14,234 bases of DNA from Winogradskyella_A sp963966315 (GTDB lineage Bacteria > Bacteroidota > Bacteroidia > Flavobacteriales > Flavobacteriaceae): the NCBI GenBank assembly GCA_963966315.1, contig CAWZYX010000079.1, positions 1 to 14,234 of the forward strand, read 5' to 3'. Position 1 is the stretch's first letter, and each line of letters starts with the position of its first letter. Positions 7,408 to 14,234 of the stretch are shown one piece after another. Made by a program: the position numbers and the translations under genes. The notes beneath the pieces are model-generated. The model was not told the origin of the DNA. It was given only the letters and a program-made list of their open reading frames with translations, and did not search any database.

Positions 7408-7429
7408 TAAGAGAATAAATAATTGGCTT

Positions 7430-7819
7430 ATGAACAGACAACTCATTAGCTCAGGCTCAACTTTTGAGACTAGTGCTGCTTATTCGAGGGCAGTGGTCCA
7501 GGGCAACTGGATCTTTATGTCGGGAACCACCGGTTTCAACTATTCAGACATGAGCATAGAAGAAAACATTGTTGCTCAAACCGAACAATGTTTTCAGAAC
7601 ATCATTGAGGCCCTGACAGAGGCTAAGGCTTCACTGTCAGATGTTGTAAAGGTGACCTATATAGTACCTGAGGCCGAGGAATTTGAATTGTGCTGGCCTG
7701 TTCTAAGAAAATACCTTGGCGCTATTAAGCCTGCAGCCACCATGATCTCTGCCGGCCTGGCTGATACTCGAATGAAAATTGAAATTGAAGTCATTGCTCT
7801 AAAAACACACTCCAAATGA
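7430..7819 (+). CDS. Rid (YjgF/YER057c/UK114) family protein lacking the RidA catalytic arginine
   Basis: A 129-residue single-domain Rid protein of normal family length. It has the N-terminal AYSRAVVQGNWIFMSGTTG pattern (17-35), NIVAQTEQCFQNI (46-58), DVVKVTYIV (71-79) and the C-terminal KIEIEVIALK (116-125). Archetypal RidA enzymes, which hydrolyse 2-aminoacrylate and related imines, carry an essential arginine right after the Pro-Ala near residue 105 (PARS in E. coli). Here the aligned stretch is PAAT (101-104), so Ala103 replaces it. That places it with the divergent Rid subfamilies, whose substrates are mostly unknown. Arg114 is present nearby but not in the usual place. The gene follows a PLP enzyme whose chemistry passes through aminoacrylate, and its stop overlaps the next start by 4 bases (ATGA), so it is translationally coupled to the methyltransferase. 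Family assignment is sound; the activity is not settled. Confidence 0.88.
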   Translation: MNRQLISSGSTFETSAAYSRAVVQGNWIFMSGTTGFNYSDMSIEENIVAQTEQCFQNIIEALTEAKASLSDVVKVTYIVPEAEEFELCWPVLRKYLGAIKPAATMISAGLADTRMKIEIEVIALKTHSK

Positions 7820-8529
7820 AAACAAACTTATGGCATCTCCTTTTAATGTGTTTATTCCTATCGGTATCAGCCGCTCAGGAAACGAGCCGGTATGTCTTTA
7901 AAGAAGGAGATTACAGCGGGATTGGCAAATGGTACATGGGAAGAGAGATCGCTCACGTCATGGGTTATCAGGGAATGAGCTGGCTGGAACGCCCGGAGCG
8001 CGAGCAGGAAGAGCGCACTTCACTCCTTTTAAAAAATATGAACTTAGAAGAGGAGGATGTTATTGCTGATATTGGGGCCGGATCCGGCTATCACGTTTTT
8101 AAAATAGCTCCCCAGGTAAACAAAGGAAAAGTCTATGCTGTGGATATACAGTACGAGATGCTGTCTGCAATTGAGGAAAAACAGCAATTGAAGAACATTG
8201 ATAATGTCATAACTGTCAAAGGCTCTGAACAGTCGGTCAATCTCTCGGAAAGCGCAATTGATAAGGTGCTTATGGTTGATGTCTACCACGAATTCAGTTA
8301 CCCTTACGAGATCATCATGTCTGTTAGGAAGGCCCTTAAACCCAATGGAAAGATCTACCTCATCGAATACAGAGGAGAAGATCCAAACGTCCCTATTAAA
8401 AGGTTACACAAAATGACCGAGGAACAAGCCGTTAAAGAGATGGCAGCTGCCGGATTTACTCTGGAAGAAAACATTGATAATCTCCCCTGGCAGCACTGTA
8501 TGATCTTTGTAAAAAACCCTGAAAAATGA
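7816..8529 (+). CDS. Exported class I SAM-dependent methyltransferase-like protein
   Basis: A 237-residue protein with an N-terminal signal peptide (hydrophobic 5-19, cleavage probably after SAA-Q near 20-21). A conserved-looking segment follows (about 25-68, with MGREIAHVMG and WLERPEREQEER), then a Rossmann-type methyltransferase domain. Motif I is ADIGAGSGYH (84-93), the acidic residue ending strand 2 is Asp110 (VYAVD), and DKVLMVDVYHEF (149-160) and the LKPNGKIYLIE strand (174-184) complete the fold. The substrate is unknown. Export is odd because S-adenosylmethionine is made in the cytoplasm; the protein may bind another ligand, act before export, or stay tethered by an uncleaved N-terminus. 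The start at 7816 overlaps the Rid stop and the end overlaps the next start, both as ATGA, so it is the middle of a coupled three-gene set. Confidence is high for the fold, low for any reaction. Confidence 0.85.
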   Translation: MKTNLWHLLLMCLFLSVSAAQETSRYVFKEGDYSGIGKWYMGREIAHVMGYQGMSWLERPEREQEERTSLLLKNMNLEEEDVIADIGAGSGYHVFKIAPQVNKGKVYAVDIQYEMLSAIEEKQQLKNIDNVITVKGSEQSVNLSESAIDKVLMVDVYHEFSYPYEIIMSVRKALKPNGKIYLIEYRGEDPNVPIKRLHKMTEEQAVKEMAAAGFTLEENIDNLPWQHCMIFVKNPEK

Positions 8530-8762
8530 TACGATTGTATGTCATTGGGATCGCCATACTTCTGGTAGCGATACTGGCAAACGGTATTGCCATAAAGCTG
8601 GGATTTAAAACCTGGTATGACTTTTTGGGCCTCTTAAACCAGAACGGAATTAGAGGAATTAAGATACTGGGGTCCGGAGACTATATCTGGCTTTTTATAA
8701 TTTATCCCCTATGCTTGGGTATCGCTTATTGGTTGGGTGATAAGATTTATAAGTTGATTTAG
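8526..8762 (+). CDS. Small two-helix membrane protein of unknown function
   Basis: A 78-residue protein with one hydrophobic helix at about residues 3-26 and another at about 53-70. They are joined by a roughly 25-residue loop containing FKTWYDFLGLL and a Gly/Ile-rich stretch, and the protein ends in a short basic tail. It starts inside the end of the methyltransferase gene (ATGA overlap), which strongly suggests it is a real gene and is translated together with it. I do not recognise the family. Being coupled to an exported methyltransferase, it could act at the membrane with it, but this is only positional inference. It is the last gene of the plus-strand run. Confidence 0.72.
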   Translation: MIRLYVIGIAILLVAILANGIAIKLGFKTWYDFLGLLNQNGIRGIKILGSGDYIWLFIIYPLCLGIAYWLGDKIYKLI

Positions 8763-8772
8763 TAACAAAGGA

Positions 8773-8788
8773 TTACCCTCTTGGGTAA
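8773..8788. terminator. Small hairpin between convergent transcripts
   Basis: A perfect 6-base inverted repeat, TTACCC and GGGTAA with a TCTT loop, lies 10 bases after the stop of the 78-residue gene and in the gap between convergent genes. Being a palindrome it could work for both strands. The following tract (GATGTCCTGTTTT on plus) is only moderately T-rich, so this is a weak terminator candidate. The rest of 8763-8845 shows nothing else. Confidence 0.35.
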
Positions 8789-8845
8789 GATGTCCTGTTT
8801 TCGAATCTCCATAAAACAATCATCTGACTTATGCCGTCAACCTCA

Positions 8846-9271
8846 TTATTTTGAAAACAGTATAGGTTTCCTCAGGGCAATATTACTGATGACCCTAACG
8901 ATAAAATAAGCTGTAGGGATAATAATAACGGGGCCAAAACTAAACCTAAAATGTAAGTCGTCAAATGGCCAAAATAGCAAATCAATGAAAGGACCTATAT
9001 TTGAAATATACAAAATAAGCCAAATTGCAATCGCAATGACTTCAAATAGTAAGTTTGTCTTCGATGATATCGTTTGAAGTAAGAGTTTTACAATAAGCAC
9101 CACCAGAATTAATGATAGAACAGCAGATGTGGTAAATAAAAGCCAATACTATGGGTGTTCCTCAAAGTTAGACTCTGATCTGCTAATATGTTCAATATAA
9201 TCATAAACTGAATACAGAATGATTATGGCAAATAAATAGGTGATCGGATATTTAAATAATTTTTTAATCAT
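8846..9271 (-). pseudogene. Four-helix membrane protein ORF interrupted by an in-frame TAG
   Basis: Read on the minus strand from an ATG at 9271, the frame encodes 40 residues (MIKKLFKYPITYLFAIIILY..., ending FEEHP), then a TAG at 9149-9151. It continues without a frame change for 100 more codons to a stop at 8846. Either side of the TAG the product looks like one membrane protein: helices at about residues 8-26, 42-66, 74-97 and 118-136, with one charged loop containing the stop. The downstream part has no methionine codon; only a GTG at 9103, inside the second helix, could start it. This argues for a single gene of about 141 codons recently broken by a nonsense change, or read through. It lies 56 bases after the ABC ATPase gene on the same strand and may share its transcript. 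I do not recognise the family. A sequencing error is also possible. Confidence 0.6.
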
Positions 9272-9327
9272 AGCTAATTATTTCCATGCTCTTATTTACT
9301 GTTTTTTCTTTGCTATTCCGTTTATCA

Positions 9328-10002
9328 TTAATTACTTAGAATCTTTCCATCTAAAAGATTGATGATCCTGCTTCCATAGCTAGCATTTTTCTCGGAGTGG
9401 GTAGCCTGAATGATGGTAACACCCTCTTTATTTAACTCCGAAAAGAGCTCCATGATTTCTTCACTTTGCTTTGAATTAAGATTACCGGTTGGCTCATCGG
9501 CCAAAATAAGCTTAGGTTTGGAAATTAAGGCCCTCGCGATCCCCACTAACTGCTGCTGGCCACCACTGAGTTGCTGAGGGAAGAGGTCTTTTTTACCAAC
9601 GATATTGAATCGGTCCAGCATATCGGCCACTAGGGCTTTACGCTCAGAAGTTTTAATGTTTTTATACAATAAAGGCGTCTCAATATTCTCCTTAACGGTG
9701 AGCTCATCGATGAGATGATAGGCCTGAAAAACAAAGCCGATGTATTCTTTATAAAGTTTTGATCTGGTCTTTTCCTTCATTAAATGAACGGCTTCTCCCA
9801 GAAAAGTATAGCCACCATTGGTAAAGGCGTCGAGCATGCCAATGCAATTAAGTAATGTAGATTTCCCGGATCCTGATGGCCCCATCAATGAAATAAACTC
9901 ACCTTCTTTAACTTCCAGATCTATTCCATCCAGAATAGCTAATTGATTTGATCCTGAATTGACTGTTTTTGATGCTTCGCTTAGTTTTAGTAAGACTTCC
10001 AT
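9328..10002 (-). CDS. ABC transporter ATP-binding protein (LolD/MacB type)
   Basis: A 224-residue nucleotide-binding subunit with every catalytic motif present: Walker A GPSGSGKST (41-49), Q-loop Gln93 in VFQAYHL, signature LSGGQQQ (145-151), Walker B LILADEP (165-171) and switch His202 in ATHS. The family powers type VII (MacB/LolCDE/FtsX-like) systems that move lipoproteins, peptides or other substrates from the inner-membrane/periplasm side by mechanotransmission, not by transport through the membrane. It is the third gene of a minus-strand run: it starts 26 bases after the stop of the adjoining permease, so co-transcription is very likely. It is probably the shared ATPase for one or both permeases. 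The substrate is unknown. Confidence 0.95.
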   Translation of the reverse strand: MEVLLKLSEASKTVNSGSNQLAILDGIDLEVKEGEFISLMGPSGSGKSTLLNCIGMLDAFTNGGYTFLGEAVHLMKEKTRSKLYKEYIGFVFQAYHLIDELTVKENIETPLLYKNIKTSERKALVADMLDRFNIVGKKDLFPQQLSGGQQQLVGIARALISKPKLILADEPTGNLNSKQSEEIMELFSELNKEGVTIIQATHSEKNASYGSRIINLLDGKILSN

Positions 10003-10028
10003 TAAATGATTTTTTAGTTAAGGACTAG

Positions 10029-12476
10029 TTACTCTGATCTCAACGAATTAACGGGATTAGCACTTGCCGCATGAAGTGTACGCACACTCATGGCCAGCAG
10101 AGCTATCGCAATCATGGCCATACCACTGACCAAAAAGATCCACCAGCTAATTCCAATTTTATAGCTAAAGTCCTGAAGCCATTCATAGGTCCCGTAATAA
10201 GCAATGGGAGCGGCTACCACAAAGGCTATTCCCACCAGAATAAGGAATTCTTTGCAAAGCAGCATATTGATTTGAAAAACTGATGCCCCCAGGACCTTTC
10301 GTACTCCAATCTCCTTCACCCGCCGGTTTGTAGTAAAAATTACCAGTCCTAAAAGCCCTAGGCAGCTTATAAGGATGGACAAGCCAGTTGCCCATTTTAG
10401 AAGCTTAGAGATCTTCTTCTCGCGATTGTAAAAACTCTCGATGGTTTCATCCATGAATTCCAGTCGCATGTCAGTGTCCGGGTAGATCTTATTATAAACC
10501 GCTTCAATATTTGATACACCTGTAGACAGCCCCCTTTCTTTATCTGAACGGAGGGTCATGCTTACTGCTTGAAACTGATGCCATTCAGGTCTGTACCAAT
10601 CCCCTATCAGGACTGTTGGAGGGATCTCCATATGCAATGAAGACAGGTGAAAATCAGCCATCACTCCAACGATAGGAACTGGATCTCCATCGTAATCATC
10701 CAGAAATTCCCCAATGGCCGCCTGTGGGTTTTCAAAACCAAATTCCTTCATGGCCGTTTCATTTATAACAATTTCCCTGATCGTGTCATTCTTTCGGTCG
10801 GTTCCCGCGAGAAGATTAATGTCAAAAACATCGATATAATTGGTGTCTCCATATAGGCAAAACACTTCTTTATACCGTTCTATACTGTCCACTTTTCTTG
10901 TGAAATCTGTTATATTAGAATTATTAGAAGCCGGGGGATTATAAATTAAGCTGGATTCTTCCACCTCTGGAACTGTTTTTATTTCATTGCCAAACAGTTC
11001 AAGTTTTGAAAAATCGCGTGATGTAATAGGCTGGTATACCGTGACTACGGATTCTGTTTTAAAGCCCATATCCTCACTGAGCAAATAATTGATCTGTTTA
11101 CCAACAATAAGGGTCCCGATAATAAAAACCTGGGCAATCGCGAATTGAAAAACCGTTAAGGTCTTGCGAAGCTTAGCGCGTTTATCTCCCAGAGTGAGGT
11201 TGTTTTTTAATACGGACACCGCGTTAAATCTAGACAAGACCATTGCCGGATAAAACCCAGATAAAAAAGTAACGACAGCAAGAAGAAGTAGTATCCCGAT
11301 TATGACGACTGGTGAAGTAATTAATTCAAACTCCAGTCCGTTAGGAACAAAATCAGAGAACACCTCCAGAAGCCATTTTGTCAATACAAATGACAGGAGG
11401 GCCGAAATTAAAACCAGTAAGAAGGTTTCACCAATAAACTGCCAGATCAACTGTTTTCTTGAACTTCCAAGGGTCTTTCGTATACCTATCTCCTTAGCGC
11501 GCTGAGTGGCCTGAGCAGTATTCAGGTTAATAAAATTGATACAGCCTAAAAGGAGGAGAAACAGCGCTACCAGTGCTAAATTATACAAAAGAGACTTACT
11601 GGTTCTGGCTGCACTCCAATCGAACAAGCCATAGTTCTCGTCGAAATGTAAATCGCTTAAGGCCTGAAGATCAAAGTGGGTTTCCTGTCCATACTTTTTT
11701 GAATTGGCATCTTCATGATCCTTAGCTAGCTTGTCCAATTCCTGCTGAATGTTTTCTAAACTTGCTGTAGGCGACAGTTTTACAAACAACTGAGACTGCG
11801 AAGTGGTGCTATTCCATTTTTTATCGAGGAGGTCCTGCTTTCTGGAGGTTTGCAATAAGGTGGGCCATGAAATAAACTCCTGAAACACCAGATCGGTTCG
11901 TCCCGGCAAATTCTCTACAATACCCGTTACTTCAGCATTAATATTATCATCATAAACCAGGGTTTTCCCAATGATCTGGGTGAATTCTACATTAGGAAAA
12001 TATTGTTTGGCACGGTCTTCCGACAAGACCACGGTATTGGGAGATTCAATGGGATTGCTACTATTGCCGGCTATAAAATTGTATTGAAAAATATTAAAAT
12101 ACTCTTGCTCCGCAAAAATGACGTGTTTGGGAAGATCAATCGTTACATTGGTTTCCGGATTGGTCACGTTCATGGGTTGTTTCATAAACAAACTTCCTAA
12201 GGCTTCATAGTTAGGATTATCCTTGATGGCATCTTTTAAGGCCAGAGTAACTCCCGAATTATAGAAAGTTCCCGTTGGACTCGTAAAATTAGAGACCACT
12301 CGGTAGATACGGTCTTTATCTGGGTGAAAATCATCAAAGGTAGCATCGTAATAAATGATGAGCCCAATTACAAACGATGCACTCAGTCCAATAGTTAAAC
12401 CAATGATATTGATTAAGGAAAATATCTTATGCTTTGCGATATTTCTCCAGGCTATTTTTAGATAATTCTTAAACAT
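10029..12476 (-). CDS. MacB/FtsX-type ABC transporter permease
   Basis: An 815-residue permease with the duplicated architecture common in Bacteroidota. TM1 (about 18-42) is followed by a MacB-like periplasmic core domain (about 43-290) and FtsX block one (TMs about 296-318, 340-366, 384-412). TM5 (about 434-456) is followed by a second periplasmic domain (about 457-690) and FtsX block two (TMs about 690-715, 738-762, 776-800). Each FtsX block has the coupling motif next to its first helix: AKEIGIRKTLGSS in block one and VKEIGVRKVLGAS in block two. It ends in SANPVNSLRSE, nearly the same as its upstream paralogue. By family it works with the ATPase 26 bases downstream in mechanotransmission-type export or signalling; cargo is unknown. 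No membrane-fusion protein or TolC-like gene is seen inside the window, though one could lie beyond the right edge. Confidence 0.93.
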   Translation of the reverse strand: MFKNYLKIAWRNIAKHKIFSLINIIGLTIGLSASFVIGLIIYYDATFDDFHPDKDRIYRVVSNFTSPTGTFYNSGVTLALKDAIKDNPNYEALGSLFMKQPMNVTNPETNVTIDLPKHVIFAEQEYFNIFQYNFIAGNSSNPIESPNTVVLSEDRAKQYFPNVEFTQIIGKTLVYDDNINAEVTGIVENLPGRTDLVFQEFISWPTLLQTSRKQDLLDKKWNSTTSQSQLFVKLSPTASLENIQQELDKLAKDHEDANSKKYGQETHFDLQALSDLHFDENYGLFDWSAARTSKSLLYNLALVALFLLLLGCINFINLNTAQATQRAKEIGIRKTLGSSRKQLIWQFIGETFLLVLISALLSFVLTKWLLEVFSDFVPNGLEFELITSPVVIIGILLLLAVVTFLSGFYPAMVLSRFNAVSVLKNNLTLGDKRAKLRKTLTVFQFAIAQVFIIGTLIVGKQINYLLSEDMGFKTESVVTVYQPITSRDFSKLELFGNEIKTVPEVEESSLIYNPPASNNSNITDFTRKVDSIERYKEVFCLYGDTNYIDVFDINLLAGTDRKNDTIREIVINETAMKEFGFENPQAAIGEFLDDYDGDPVPIVGVMADFHLSSLHMEIPPTVLIGDWYRPEWHQFQAVSMTLRSDKERGLSTGVSNIEAVYNKIYPDTDMRLEFMDETIESFYNREKKISKLLKWATGLSILISCLGLLGLVIFTTNRRVKEIGVRKVLGASVFQINMLLCKEFLILVGIAFVVAAPIAYYGTYEWLQDFSYKIGISWWIFLVSGMAMIAIALLAMSVRTLHAASANPVNSLRSE

Positions 12477-12529
12477 AGTCAGTTATTTTTTACTCACCAC
12501 AGCATGAACTCTGGAAGATTTCTTGATGG

Positions 12530-14234
12530 TTATTCAGTTCTTAAAGATTTTACAGGATTGGCCGTGGCAGCTTTAATGGCCTGAAAGCTGACCGTGATCA
12601 GTGAAATGATCAGGGCACTAAAACAGGCGATGGCAAAAACAGACCAAGATATATCTGTTCTATAAGTGAACTTTTGCAGCCATTGATTCATCATGTAATA
12701 GGCAATTGGTGAAGCAATTACCAGAGCAATTGCCACCAGGGCAATGAAATCCTTAGACAACAGCACCCATAATTGGCTTATGGATGCACCAAGGACCTTT
12801 CTCACCCCTATTTCTTTGGTGCGTTGTTCGGCTATAAAAGACACCAATCCAAATAAACCCAGGCAGCTGATAAAAATTGCCAGAACGGTAAACACCTTAG
12901 CCAGACTGGAAATGCGTTCTTCAGATCTAAATTTCTTCCCGTACTCTTCATCTGCAAACATGTAATCAAAAGGAGTATCTGGAAAATTCTTCCTGTAAGT
13001 ATTCTCGATAAGCTCTAAGTTTTTAGAAATACTGTTACTCGGATTAAGTCTCAAGGTGAAAAACGAGAGGTGGTTTCTATCATCAAACACAAACATCTGC
13101 TGTTTAACACTGGCGTAAGGCGATGTAACAATCATATCCTCAACAACCCCAATTATCTTCATGGGTTTAGCGGCAGGACTGGGATTGGTATGACGAATAT
13201 ACTTCCCCACCGGGTTTTCAATTTGCATATAGTCTACGGCAGTTTTATTGAGGATAACACCAGTTGAATCGGAGGCAAAGTCTCTGGAAAAGCCCCTCCC
13301 ATCGATGAGTTTCAGGCCAAGTGTTTTAACAAAATCGTAGTGTACCGCCGTATAGGCAAAATCTTCCTGGAATCCCTCCGGCTTCCCTTCCCAGGTGTAA
13401 CCACTCATATTAGAAAAAATCTGAGTAGTGGGACTACTCATGGTAGTCATGCTAATAGCTCCACCGGAATTTATAAATTCCTGCCTCATCACATCTTGCT
13501 TACCCATAAACTCATAACTCATGGTGGGGATCTCAATTAATCCCTCCTTGTCATAGCCTACAGGTCTGTCTTTACTGTATTGTATCTGATCTATTACAAT
13601 CAAAGTTCCAATGATGAGGGCCACTGAAATACTGAACTGCGTAACCACAAGGATTTTGCGGGGCAGGGAGGTCTTTTTTCCCGTTTTAAAGGTTCCCTTT
13701 AACACCTTAACAGGGCTAAAAGAAGACAAATACATAGCAGGATAACTTCCTGATAATAGGGATGTGAATGCGATAAAGATCAAGGCGCTTATCCAGAAAA
13801 CAAGCTCATTCCAAGGAAATTCAATGCTCTTACTCGCCAGATTGTTAAATCCATTTAATGAAAGAAAGACCAGACCAATGGCAACTACAAATGAAAGTAT
13901 AACAATGACAAAAGATTCGGTCAAAAATTGAAAAACAAGCTGTCCACGATAAGAACCTATTGATTTTCTGACCCCTACTTCGGTTGCCCGTTTCTCGGAA
14001 CGAGCCGTACTTAAATTCACAAAATTGATGCAGGCCAATAACAGAATAAACACTCCAATAATTCCAAACAACCACAGGTTTTCAATGCGTCCACCAGTTT
14101 GTACTCCATTATCCCAACTGTCTCTTAGATACCAGTCTTTCATGGGAAACAGAAAGATTTGAGGGTTAAATTCCGCTTCTTCCTTGGATCGGTTTTTCTT
14201 TACATCAATGATCTTATCCGTCACAGCCTTCATA
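12530..14234 (-). CDS. MacB/FtsX-type ABC transporter permease, N-terminus beyond the window
   Basis: At least 567 residues of a second permease of the same architecture as the one 53 bases downstream. The frame is still open at the right edge. Since family members are about 800 residues, roughly 230 residues, including TM1 and most of the first periplasmic domain, lie outside; the methionine codon at 14233 is therefore probably internal. Visible are the end of periplasmic domain one, FtsX block one with KRATEVGVRKSIGSYRGQ, the second amphipathic/TM start LVVTQFSISVALIIGTLIV, periplasmic domain two, FtsX block two with TKEIGVRKVLGASISQ, and the tail ATANPVKSLRTE. It is paralogous to, but clearly diverged from, the downstream permease, so this is an old tandem duplication and not a recent one. 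It is likely in the same transcript as that permease and the ATPase. Confidence 0.92.
   Translation of the reverse strand, partial: MKAVTDKIIDVKKNRSKEEAEFNPQIFLFPMKDWYLRDSWDNGVQTGGRIENLWLFGIIGVFILLLACINFVNLSTARSEKRATEVGVRKSIGSYRGQLVFQFLTESFVIVILSFVVAIGLVFLSLNGFNNLASKSIEFPWNELVFWISALIFIAFTSLLSGSYPAMYLSSFSPVKVLKGTFKTGKKTSLPRKILVVTQFSISVALIIGTLIVIDQIQYSKDRPVGYDKEGLIEIPTMSYEFMGKQDVMRQEFINSGGAISMTTMSSPTTQIFSNMSGYTWEGKPEGFQEDFAYTAVHYDFVKTLGLKLIDGRGFSRDFASDSTGVILNKTAVDYMQIENPVGKYIRHTNPSPAAKPMKIIGVVEDMIVTSPYASVKQQMFVFDDRNHLSFFTLRLNPSNSISKNLELIENTYRKNFPDTPFDYMFADEEYGKKFRSEERISSLAKVFTVLAIFISCLGLFGLVSFIAEQRTKEIGVRKVLGASISQLWVLLSKDFIALVAIALVIASPIAYYMMNQWLQKFTYRTDISWSVFAIACFSALIISLITVSFQAIKAATANPVKSLRTE

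Noticed and set aside
9328..14234. Naming the ABC genes macA/macB or a macrolide exporter
   Set aside because: No MacA-like or TolC-like gene is visible, and the ATPase is a separate polypeptide, not fused to the permease as in MacB; cargo cannot be inferred.

Overview
The window looks like chromosomal DNA from a member of the Bacteroidota, most likely a (marine) flavobacterium. The evidence is moderate A+T content, A/T-rich translation starts with few strong Shine-Dalgarno sequences, a flavobacterial-type -7 promoter element (TAATTTTG), a SusC-like carboxypeptidase-regulatory module ending in VVVVGYG, a membrane-anchored LytTR regulator, and large FtsX-type permeases of about 800 residues. 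I see no rRNA, tRNA, CRISPR array, insertion sequence or phage gene.

Layout. (1) 22-792 (+) is a four-helix membrane protein with a LytTR DNA-binding domain. (2) 948-2417 (+) is a membrane-anchored alpha/beta hydrolase of the PAF-acetylhydrolase/dienelactone type. It converges, with only 7 bases between stops, on a small exported protein of unknown function (2425-2910, -). (3) 3076-4947 (+) is an exported DUF4140/DUF4139 (MuiA-like) protein with a SusC-like domain inserted in it, followed after 10 bases by a RimJ/RimL-type GNAT acetyltransferase (4958-5488). (4) 5730-6341 (+) is a fatty-acid 2-hydroxylase-type di-iron membrane enzyme with its own candidate promoter.

(5) 6370-8762 (+) is a compact run: a D-cysteine-desulfhydrase-like PLP enzyme, a Rid-family protein lacking the archetypal catalytic arginine, an exported SAM-dependent methyltransferase and a 78-residue membrane protein. 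The last three are tightly packed, with two 4-base ATGA overlaps. Biochemically, the PLP enzyme would generate 2-aminoacrylate/imine chemistry and the Rid protein belongs to the family that handles such species. The role of the methyltransferase and the small membrane protein is unknown. This run is the best candidate for an undescribed functional unit, but that is inference from packing and family knowledge.

(6) The remainder is on the minus strand, transcribed from beyond the right edge leftwards: two paralogous MacB/FtsX-type permeases (12530-14234, cut by the window end; 10029-12476), one LolD/MacB-type ATPase (9328-10002), then a four-helix small membrane protein ORF (8846-9271) interrupted by an in-frame TAG after its first helix. 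The two strands converge around 8763-8845, where a small perfect hairpin may act as terminator.

Overall the window is mostly ordinary flavobacterial chromosome. The most notable points are the amber-interrupted ORF, the domain insertion in the DUF4139 protein, and the PLP/Rid/exported-methyltransferase run.
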